A DNA stretch of 64,000 nucleotides from Cardinalis cardinalis (lineage: Eukaryota > Chordata > Aves > Passeriformes > Cardinalidae): contig JACDOX010000062.1 in the NCBI GenBank assembly GCA_014549065.1, positions 1,095,959 through 1,159,958 of the forward strand, given 5' to 3'. The first letter of the stretch is position 1. Each line of letters starts with the position of its first letter. Below the pieces are notes generated by a model. It had not been told where the DNA came from. It did not search any database and saw only the letters and a program-made list of their open reading frames with translations. The translations under genes and the position numbers were made by a program. Of the stretch, positions 12,501-23,199 are shown in pieces.

Positions 12501-14904
12501 TCCTATGACAGATGTGACTTTAAGGTACAAACCTATGATGAAAATACTAAGAGTCTCATTAAATTGTTGCCGTGTGCCATCAATTCTGAAACATCTTCAA
12601 AACATTAAAAGGAAGAAAGAGAGCATAAATAACATTGGTACAGGACATGTTATCCCACATTAAATCAGTATTCTGCACTGACAATAGCTAATAGTGATTA
12701 TGTCAGCTAGGGCAAGGTAGAAGGTTACTAGAAGGTTACTTCTGTAAGAACATGAAATCAGCATATCTTTGTATGTTCTGTTTGTAACCCTTTGTTTTGT
12801 TTGTTTTNTTTGTTTCATTTTCTTCATAAAAGGATGCCTACAGGGTTGCTGCAAATACATTTGGAAATTCCTGCTTTTAGCAGTCTAAGTACTGGATCTG
12901 AGGAGAGACTGGAGGATTTTGTGTTCATTACCTTCCCTACCTTCCATCCAATTTTAAGGATCTGTGGCTAACCCCCAAATCCCATTTTTATTTTCTATTT
13001 CCTCCCCTTATTTCTAGGTTTACTTCATTAGGGATGTCAGAAAGGTTAAAGCTGAGTCTGAAGGTTGTCCACTGTGGTTGGGATAAGGCCTGTGGCAGGC
13101 ATGCACTACATCCTCCTGATGGTGAAATCACATGCATTCCCCCACAGTGCAGTCTGTGTTATTCTCTGTTACTAAGTGTAATTTTGCTGACACATTGTCA
13201 TGAACAATGAAGTTATTAGTTGGTTTGTTTTAGAAGGATGTTTGGAACAAGTCACATGTGCTATAAATTTGTGATTAGGGTAGTTTCTCTTTGAGATTTT
13301 CAGGCACATTAATGTTTTCCTAATAGAACTGAATGGATTCCTGTCAAATCTGTCTAATTTGGAAAAAATTCCCTAATAGGGAAATACTAGACAAGGTTTA
13401 GAAAGATTTGTTTTGTTTTTGTAGCAAAACTTGCTCTGTTTTTTCAATATGTATAAGTTTTATATGTTAACAATTATAGAAATGGACAGATTATATTTGC
13501 TTTTAATCTAGCTTATGCTTTGATCACTCTTTGTCTTTTATACAGTAACTGGTTGAAGTNATTTTCTGGTAAATCCTTAATTTTTCAGGCACTCAGCTGC
13601 TTTTAATATTGTGTTGCTGCTTCAAATGAATCATAAAAGTCAGCCTTTCAGTGTTTTGTGTTTCCCAACTTGCCTTTTAGAGGCTTTCTGCAGGAGAATC
13701 TGCAAACAANGTCTCATCTGGAAATATAAAAGGGAAGTTAACATTAATATTTTGATGTAAACCTAAAGGAGTCTGCCTTTTTAGCCATTAGGAAACAAGC
13801 AGAANTAAAATGTCTGCTTTGCTACTTTTTCTAGTTTNTTTCTTTTGGGTGCCTTGCAATTGCACTTTGAAGTGGAAGTTATTGCAAGAGTAACANGATT
13901 CATCAAATTNNTCACAAAATGTCTGTATGAATTTGTGAATCTGGAACTGACATGGATGTAAAGAACAAAACCAGAAATATGACTTTATGCCATACTTGTC
14001 TATGGAGAGGCATGATGAGACATTTAAGGACAGCTGTTTTATGAAGCCTTAATGTATTCATAGTGGCAGCTGCAGTCTTCTTAGAAGAGAATAGCAAGAA
14101 TGGATGAGTAGCAGAGCTGTATGCTTTGAAGAAGAAAGGTTTTATCCATGACCAAATTGTAGATGATAATAAATTGCATAAAAAACGTAAGAAANTTGCA
14201 GAGTAAATGTTTTTGTGAGAATTCTGATCAGATACTTGTTAAAGTATCTGGCTTAGGAAATCACAGTCCTTTAACATGGCTGCACTAAACCCAGTTTGCA
14301 ACAAGCCACAAAGGTGTTGTTTGAGAACCCTCTGAACTATGAACTGTCAAGCAGTTGAGATTTTTCTTACATCATTTTATTGATATTTCTGCTTGGTCTT
14401 CCATATCCTAAAATATTTTTCTCCATCAAGCCATTCTAGTACTGATTCTTGTAGTACTTTTNATTTTCCCTTTGAAGCTCCAGTCGGTCCTGATTACAAG
14501 ATTCACAAGCACACGGGATTATTTAAACTAAATTATCATCAAACAATTTGAGGGATGTCAGGAAATCTCAATATGATACATTAGATGTGTGTGGAGTGTA
14601 CCAGCCATAGCTGACGTCAAAGAAAAGAGTTTCATAGGCTTTTTTTTACTGAGTTACAAGATTGAGAATGCTGAGGAGTGGTGGTGAGTCCTGGATTTAC
14701 AGGAATGCTGAGTCGTGTCTGTCTCTGGTAATAGCCAGCTGGTAATCACAAACACTGGGGGTGCTTTATTGCNAGGCTTACAATTCAATCAAAGCATCCA
14801 GAAAAAAATGTTGGTACAGTTGTAGGCGGGTACATTTTATTTGCTGCTTTTGTATTGTGTTGTTGTTTGTAACTCAAAAATCCTTGGTGATATAATTATT
14901 TCAG

Positions 14905-16815
14905 TCCACAGGTGGATGTGCAGCCATCTGTCTGTCCTGCCACCAGCCAGGTTGCTGCTACAGTGCTGCCTAGAAAGTATTTTTCAGTGAGAAACCAACG
15001 CCTTTCTCAAACTGTCCAGTCTGATTTAGGAAATCAGCTCTTTTTCCTCAGATTTTGTGAACATACAAGAGATATTTTCATCATCAGGTAAGCTCCTTGG
15101 CAGAGGCAAAGCTACTCCAACTCTGACTGTATTTTTGCTTTAATCTCAGCCAGAAATCTGCTTTTATCAGGTTCAGTAAGCCTTCTTTTGCCACTATACT
15201 GCACTGTAGGATTTTAAAAAAACATTTGGAGAATAAAGCCTGGGTATCATGGGATTTTCTCTTTCTTTCTGATAAGCCACCTTTTCAGTAACCTTTTCCA
15301 GAGTGGAATCTAGAAGCTGCTGCCATTTGGCTTCATTGACATATTCAGCAGCTGCACTTGCATTTAGGGTAGTAAAAATCTGCAAGATNCTTGAACATCA
15401 TTTAGACTGAGCTCAGGTTTGAAATAATGGAGATTATATATGTAAAATAATATCTCAAAATAATAATAAATGAGTAACAAGAAAGGTAGCAAACACATGA
15501 ACTCTAAACTACAACTGGGAGTNTATGCATTTTGAATCAATTCTTCTCTGACCATTTGTTTTTCTAAGAAGAAGTTTTTACTAGTGAAATTACCTCAGTT
15601 CATACTGAAGCAACAAATGAACTGTTAATGGAATCATTCGAGCCAGAGGTTTGCTATTTTANTCCTGATGCCATTCCAAGTGAACTTTTTAAGGTAAATG
15701 CTGCTATTCTGTGCTCTACAGCATGATAGTAGACCGCCTACTTCAACAAAATGCTTCAGAATAACTCTCAAGATTAATTCTGTTTATGTCTTATAAATAA
15801 AACATAGAAGTGTCACTGCTATACTCATTAACATGTCAAAAACCATCAAAACCAAAGGTGTGTATTTTNTTTTTTAATATGCCTTGAAGTGAACATGGCA
15901 TATTAACTTTCCTTGTGACAATGGTAGACCTTGGTGTCTGCCATCAAGGCCACTCTTTCCTTGGCTTCANCATATAACTAAAAGGACAGAAGTCACTTGA
16001 AAGAAAGGTAGTGTGGTGGACCTATGTTGTTCAGCTGAAATCTGAACCANGAACCAAAAATGAGTAAAATGAATAGCCATTAAAAATCACTGATTATCAC
16101 CTATATTGTGTGACTATCTTATTTCAGAAAAAACCCGTCAATAATATTTTAGATAAAATAATGCTCAGCTGCCAGTTAGTTGCTTTGGTGAGAATTAATA
16201 TTTTTCTCTTTTGAAGGAGNATGTAAATGTTAAGATTTTTTCAGTTGAGGAGCAATAATACAAACCGGGAGCCTTCCTGCCATCACTGGGTAAGAATGGA
16301 TATTGTGGCCATTATATATTATATATTATACCAATACCACTTGAAGTTGTGGGTGAACTGAGGAAATAAGCTCGAGTTTGGTGATAAAATTAACAGATGT
16401 AGGATGGAGATGTCAAGTCTGGAGTCATTGTACTTCTCTGTAAATAATTTAGTCCTGAAGTAATGTCTTCTGCCTGAAAATAGCTATTTGGCCATTTTAT
16501 AGCAGTAGACTAATATTTTCAGAAATAGAGAAGTTTGGAGTAGTAGGTGACTCTATGCTCCTTACAAATGCATATATCTGCTGAAATTAGAGTATCTAGA
16601 CTCTTAATGAAATGTATCTTGAATAATTTTCCACCTTTTAACTTTCTCTTGAAAGAGTTTAGAAACATAAGATGGAAGAGTTGCTAACATGTGATAGAAC
16701 AAATGAAGTTTTAGTTATGCAAAGCTGGCTCAAGTTACGAGCTCTTATGTTGAGGAAGAAACCATTGCAGTGCAGGCTGCAGACTCCTTCTAGGCTACTG
16801 GGGCTCAGTTGTTGA
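14905..16815 (+). other. Candidate chain of exon-like frames (unconfirmed)
   Basis: Six plus-strand segments can be joined in one frame: 14905-15087 (CAG/GTAAGC donor), 15150-15175 (GTAAGC), 15569-15693 (GTAAAT), 16128-16187 (GTGAGA), 16245-16289 (GTAAGA) and 16663-16815, ending in TGA. Each has an AG acceptor after a T-rich tract. Together they give about 196 codons. Sample residues are VLPRKYFSVRNQRLSQ, ITSVHTEATNELLMES and MEELLTCDRTNEVLV. I recognise no family. Many AG and GT choices were available, and an open minus-strand frame overlaps at 15194-15385, so this may well be chance or the decayed remains of a gene. The residue at 15662 is ambiguous because of an N. Confidence 0.2.
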
Positions 16816-19793
16816 GTCTTGCAAACACACACACAGAGTCCTAGATGAGGATATTCAGACCATTGAAAAAAAAATTATAGGAGTCTTATATTGGTTGTGC
16901 TTCACAACCAGAGATGTTATCAGAGTAAAGCTTTTGCTGTTGAAGAACTACTTTACTTTTGATTTATTTTCTTCAGTGTAATTTGATCCTGTTCTCATTT
17001 TATTTCAGTGGCTTTAGATCAGGCCATATCACTAATTTCAGTTCCATTCAGTTTCCCTGGTAACATTTTATTTTTAGCATCATTATGCTTCAGAGATCTG
17101 TCATGGAGGGTTCATTTTAATTTTACTTTATATGTTTCATTTCGTGGCAAAATGGTAAAACCCCTAAACCCTAGTCTATTCCACAAAATTTCTATAAATA
17201 TCAAAAAATGTGGCCATCTTATATGATTAAAATTTTTATTACTTTGCTGCTACCTCCCCCCATGGATTCCGTGGAAGATTTTAAGGCTGCAGGTTGTTAG
17301 ACACTCATGCATTTTTAAATCTTTTGAAAATCATTACCCCTTTGTGCACTAGAGANGTGTTATTCTGATTTTTCATATCTACAACCACAGCAGGCCCCAA
17401 GCTCTCAGCTGCACAGTGATTATAAAATAATTGGTCTGGCAGAAAAGGAGGAATACTTCTCTCATTCCTCTTCAGCACTAGTCACCTCCTCTCTCTGCAA
17501 ATTGTCTGGACACCAGTAAAGAAGCTGTGGATATTGTATCTGTTTCCACTTCTAGGTTCTGTTTAATGACATGTACTTGTATAGTCACCTGAGTGCCTTG
17601 CCTAGAAATTTCTTCAATCTCTGTTAGGAATGTGACTGGCTGACATTCTTGGAGTCTTCAGCAATGATTGTATAATGGGATTATAGTTGGAGGTTTCAGG
17701 GTTCCTTTTTTCCTTTTTTCTTCAATATTACTTGCTTGTCCTTTTGACACAAAATGACTCTGACTTAAAGAACAAATGTAGCAGTTGGTGAGAAATTTTG
17801 TATACTCATTTAAGCAACTAATGTTTATTCCTTTTAACCCTGAGACACTGGCCAACCACCTTGACAAAAAGCATTGCTTGAGAATTTAGGCTGAATTTAG
17901 GGGGAATGAAAATAACTCTGCTAAACATTGCATGAAAAATTATTAAAACCACACAAACAAACCACAACACTCCCAGTGCAATATCAATATGATGCATAGA
18001 GTTGAGTGATACTACTTCACTGGAAAAGAAAAAAAAAGCAAAATAGTATTTTAAAACTGTCAGTGTTTTTCATGGTAGTTTGGATTTAGTGTGCTATTAG
18101 CCCATTAACAGATCAAGGAGTTTCTGATTATGTCTTTTACTCCAGCTGCATAGGAAACATGATCTGTGAGAATTTATCAGCAGATAAATAATTATGTATC
18201 CTCTTATAGAGGCTCCCATTTATAGTATTTGTCAAGCAAGTTCTCTCCTAGGGATGGATTACAATATGANCACTCCATGGAGTGATGAAAGCCTTCCCAT
18301 ACCTCAGGCTTTGTAATTCCCTTTTGGCTGAAATAATTTCCATAATAAGACAAAGGGTCTAAAAAGCTTTAACTGAAGGTCCTGTGCAATTCGGAAGATG
18401 CCTTGGCCACAAGCAGATGCCTCTATTTTCTGGCAATCCTGAAATAAGGGCTCTTCTAGAAATTAAAAAGAACCCACAATTTTCATGGTTGCTAGGGAAA
18501 AGGGGAGAGAGAAATAATCCTTCTCTTCCTTAAAAGAATGGCCAATTCATGTCATAAAGTGTGTCATTCTCAGTATTTTTAGCTCTGTATCTTCATCTGT
18601 CTAAACAATCTTGACAATCTGATCTAAAGTAGTCTGACAGGACTTAGATGTTAATTGGGCCAATAAGATCTCATCACTATCTCTCGAGAGATGAGGTAAA
18701 ATAATGACAAAGTTGCCAGGTATGGCCTTTGGCTCATCCCAGCTGCCATACCCAAGGGTAGTGCTAATGGCAGTTGATGGATTCNTTTCTGCCAAATTTG
18801 CTTGTTTTCTTCACACAGACACATTTTTTCACCTCTTGCAGTGAGCAGGAGTGAAAGGCTTTTTAAAGAAGGAATTACTGGAGTTTACATAGTCCTAAGG
18901 CTCATAAAAATTGCCTGTCAGTCAATTGAATTTGATAGNCAGGAAAGACAGATTGGTGAGAAATAGGGTTAGGACATTTGTGAGGTTCCGGCTAGAACAT
19001 TTCTCATTTCAGTTTTGAATTTTTACACTAAGGGGAGAGCTGAAATGCAGCTGGTTTTGTTTGTTGTGGGTTAATAATTGGCCANTACTTGATTTGATGG
19101 CTTTGTTATTGCTGATTATTTGATCTGTTTTGGAAGACATTCCTGTTTTGAAAGCTAAGTGTGATGGCGTGGGAATTGAAAGCATACACAGTACCATAAC
19201 TCATTGTCTTCCCCTCTTGTTCATATTCTGTCCATATTCTTGTCCGTGCTGGTGAATCACTGACCCTGCTGCTACTGCTCCTCCAGCTTTATAATTTCCC
19301 AGCCTCTTACTGCTGACAATTTTCAAAACCCAAAGCCTCACACAGGCTACTTATGCTGGACCAAGGACAGGCAGGGCTGCACTCAGCCCATTTGAATCCA
19401 CATTCTACGATAAGAATTCTACACAATCATACTAAGGGTAGTGCAATGGGTTTATTACTGGCAGTTATCAAGTAATTCTGGCAATTTCAAGGGAATATTT
19501 CTTTCTATCTTTAAAAATTGTTTAGAAATTAATTTAATCTNCCTATCAATGTGTCCATGTCTAGGCCACATTTTGACATTATGATTGCTTATCTGGGCAG
19601 AGCTGTAAGTTGTAGCAACAGCTAGAAGATTTCCTGCTAGTTTTCAAACATACAAGGTTATTTAATCTTGACAGTTTACATTTCCTCAAGATTGATTTAG
19701 TTCGAGTGGACTTCAGATGCTGAAAAGGCTGAGTGATTAGGGTAGCTAACACACAGAGTTCCAGAAATTTTTAACAATCACTATGATACCTAA
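16816..19793. other. Intergenic, nothing recognised
   Basis: AT-rich sequence between the candidate frame chain and LTR copy 1. No repeat, RNA gene or convincing coding region was seen on either strand. Confidence 0.5.
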
Positions 19794-20080
19794 AGTGTGG
19801 AGGGACAGAATGTAAGAAAATAAAGATAGTGCAGAAGGAAATCTCACACCTGAGGAATAGCAGCTNTACTAATCACCAAAGACTGAGAACAGGCCTGCCC
19901 NTAACAGGCCACAGTTGTGTCCAATAAGAAGACGAGTGCNACAAAAGAGTGGGTTAGCTGGCTGAGAGGAGAGTTGGGAGTTTGTTGGCTGTGCTGAGGA
20001 GGAATCAATGTGGTGAGGAGCTGCACATGAGAAATCACCGAGGAGGTATGGAACCTTTGCAGTAAGATGGTAACATTAAA
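19794..20080 (+). repeat. Solo LTR-like repeat, copy 1
   Basis: This stretch is clearly related to 47946-48262. Shared landmarks in order are GAAAATAAAGATAGTG, GAACAGGCCTG, AACAGGCCACAG, AAGAGTGGG, GCTGAGAGGAGAG-type sequence, GAGGAGCTGC and CATGAGAAA. The CCAAT-type box followed by a degenerate TATA position just before AAAAGAGTGGG suggests a retroviral U3 promoter, and the shape fits a solo LTR of an avian endogenous retrovirus. No internal coding region lies next to it. The exact ends are uncertain because both copies are preceded by TAAAG. Confidence 0.65.
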
Positions 20081-23000
20081 GGATCTTGTTTATTGCAACT
20101 GATTGNTCACTATCCCAAGAACCACTAGGTTTTAATTTTTTTTTAAGGGGATGTACATCCCAGGTTAAAAAGAAATAGCATATCAAATCTTCTGTCCTTT
20201 TGTCTCATCTTCTTAGTAAGCACTCATTACTTTGATATATACAAAGCACTNTCAAGGAGTTAAAAGAAGGCCAACCTGAATGAGAGTGTTTTTTTCTTAA
20301 GACTCCTTTCAGGCACTTGGTAGTAGAGGACATAGATTTGGACTTTGTGTTTAGTAAAAAGACAATATAATCAACCGGATGCTCAGTGAAACTTCTAAAA
20401 ATATGTATTTGGAAAGTATATGCTAAAAAGACTTCAGTAAAGTACTTTCAGTAAAGTATTTTCAGTACTTTAATGCTTAAGTGAGAGATCTGTGATGTTC
20501 ATATCCAGAAGCTTCTGCATGCATAGGTTGCTCTATGGTATTGGCACCAGAGACACATAAATATTGCAAATATCTGAATTTCTGGCTTCATAGNACCTCA
20601 ATTCAATTGAATTTCCTCTTCTGGAAAAATGAATGCTGTATTCATTAATGCAGGAAACAATTACTGCAGTTTGCATAAGGTCAATTCATACTTTTTAGTA
20701 GAAAGCAGCATTACTGTGCAAGCTGCTGCCATAGAGTACCATTATGCAGAGAAAACCATGTAGGAGTGCATTTAAATTGAACACTTTATTTTTGTCTCAC
20801 AGAAGAGAGAAAATCTGAATAAATTTCCAACATACAATTTTTTTTTCCTATTTAAATGATAACATCAGAATTCAACTAGGAACTGGCAGCACTCANTAAA
20901 GATTAATACAGTTGCAGGAGATTATGACATCTACNAAATGTCATCTTTGTGCCCTAAATGTAATACACATAACAGATATTACATCTCTGCCTGTAATTTA
21001 TTATATGACTACTTTGTTTTATGTTGCCCAATCTTTTAAGGAGTGAGAATCAGGTGGATTCAAAATTCAATTTATCAGCCATATATCAGTGCTAAACTCT
21101 CTCTGGATAATCCAAAGCTCCATGTTGCCATAATTTAAAAGCAAAAATACATTTGCATTTTTCTAGAGAATTATGAATAATGAGATACTGACTACAGAGA
21201 AACACATTTCAGTTCTTGTCATTATAATTTTTTCTAAAAGTAAACTTTAAAATCCTGTTTCTGCAGTGATTTAGGCAGCAGTTTATTTTTATTTGTTAAA
21301 AATGTTCATTGATTCCTCATAAAGCAGTAGCACNATAGATGAAAGAGGCTGGTTAAGTCTCTACAAGACTGGAGCAAGACTGGGTGTAACAGAAGATGGA
21401 ATGGGCACTCTAGTAGTGGATGGTTCTGGCAGTTGGATTCCTTATGAAAAGAAAGTATCATCAACTGGAATAGGAGGGATGGATTAGGAATATGCAATTT
21501 CATCTTCATTTGTTATCAAATAGGAACAAACACTGCAAAAGTAAAGCACTCTTTAACTGCTGTAGCAGCAATGTCTGGATAAGAAATGAATGATCAGGCA
21601 CTATAGTTTTTTTCATTTTTCTGAGAATGCAAAGCACTATGAACATCACAGTAAAGCTTCTGAATTATATTTATTCCTTAATTTTTTAGTTTTTCATCTC
21701 CAGTTTTCCACTAGTTTTTAAGTCCTGACAGAAACTATGCTAAGCCTGTGCAGCTACATTATGTTATAAAAAATAACTGATCATCATTTATATGTTTCAG
21801 GTTTTAAATTCTGATTGAACAAAGCAAGTCAGATGCAGTCTATGGTATACTGCTGATCCATGGTTTTTCCTCAGTGTAGCAATGATGCAGCACATCTAGC
21901 AGCTACTTCTGTTTCTATGGCAGCAGATCTCTTGCTGTGTCTCTCTACACATTTTCTTTTATGACAATAGACTGTTTATGCAGTCTAACATGGCTTAATG
22001 GCATACAACTGATACTGTCCAACTCACCAGTCTTGCTGCAACTCCACTCAGTGAGCTTCACTGGTAATATGCTCCTTCAGAGGTTCTGAAGTATTTTGGT
22101 TGTGTTAGCTGCCTGTCCAGTGCTAGATTAGCTACTCTTGTTGTAATCTTCAAAAAATTTTGATCTTGAATATCATAAAGTATCTCTATAGTTTCTATAT
22201 TACTTCACAGGTTAAGATATACTCTCATCAGTTCCTTTGGTCCCTCACTCTTCTCAATGACAACAGCTCAGGGCTTTATAAACTGGGCACATTTTGTGTC
22301 TTAATATGCAGGAAATTAATTGTTGCAGTGACCCAGTCTTCATCTATTTGATGAATAACTGAAGAGGAATTAAGAAAGCATTGATTGTTCTAATTAGATG
22401 CCTATGCAGCTTGATAAAAATCACATGCAAATTTAAAAAATTTGATTTTATTCTGTCAGTGCTGCTTACTCTTCCCTTTTTTTNTAGCATCTTCAACTTG
22501 CACAAAGGCCCAGACACACTTGGGAAAGCTTCTCAGAGCCAGTCTGCTGCGCTGCCATCCATTGCATGCTACTCTCTGTGGTCCTTAATTAGGCCATTGG
22601 CAATGTCAGTGCATGTCTCAGCTACAGCTGTNTCTTCCACCTCAGGCACCTGGGCCCTGCTGTTGCTGTTTCAGGGTGTCNCAAGACAAGCTCGGAGACA
22701 GTCTTTGCTGTTTGCTTACCATGNCACCTGTGTGCCTTCAAAGTAAGACTGCTTGTCAGAGTGTGCTGTTTTGTCTAAGGTCTTTCACTGTTGCCAGCAA
22801 AGGCTGCATGACACCTGCTGACTCCTGCATCCTAACTTCTTCCCCTGAGGAGAGCCTGTCCTCTTCAGGTTTGTCTCTGACATCTGCCCTGTTCTCATTC
22901 ACAAATCCAAGGCTGGCCTCACCATGTCTGGCAGCTCTACCCAACACTAGCAAGGTGGCTTAGGGGCATCAGGGGCTTAACAATGCAGCAGGGGCTGCAG

Positions 23001-23199
23001 AATGATTGAGCAGGCACATCCTCACATGGCTTGGAGATCCCAATCCACCTGGAGTTTTTTTTGTAAAATGTTTTTAGGTTAGAGAAAAGTTTGTTTGGAC
23101 ACTGCTCCTTATAAATTCTTAACACTGTGCNAGATCTCAAGGTTTCTCACTGATGACCACTTTTACACATCATGAGATACCTAATGAAAAGTAAATTAA
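20081..23199. other. Intergenic, one GC-richer patch
   Basis: Mostly AT-rich. A short imperfect tandem of TTCAGTAAAGTA-type units lies at 20433-20468. The patch 22495-23010 is GC-richer than its surroundings and open in several frames on both strands; it may be an old repeat or a retroelement fragment, but I could not name it. Confidence 0.4.

Larger units (their letters stand above)
3691..14904. other. Intergenic, mostly featureless
   Basis: AT-rich non-coding DNA with the palindrome and CA repeat listed separately and an A/C-rich CAAA-type tract at 3931-3979. A GC-richer patch at about 7140-7720 may be an unrecognised old repeat. An open plus-strand stretch at 10711-10795 (preceded by TTGTTTGCAG) reads LLLWKAEEKVFKISIRKA but has a weak donor and no partner. 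A TGACGTCA word occurs at 14612-14619 with no CpG island around it. Confidence 0.5.

Noticed and set aside
14475..14555. Open stretch after CCCTTTGAAG reading PVGPDYKIHKHTGLFKLN
   Set aside because: No usable donor before the in-frame stop and more than one frame is open, so it was not joined to the chain starting at 14905.
14612..14619. Second perfect TGACGTCA
   Set aside because: No CpG island, promoter or transcript start nearby. One such word by chance in 64 kb is not surprising.
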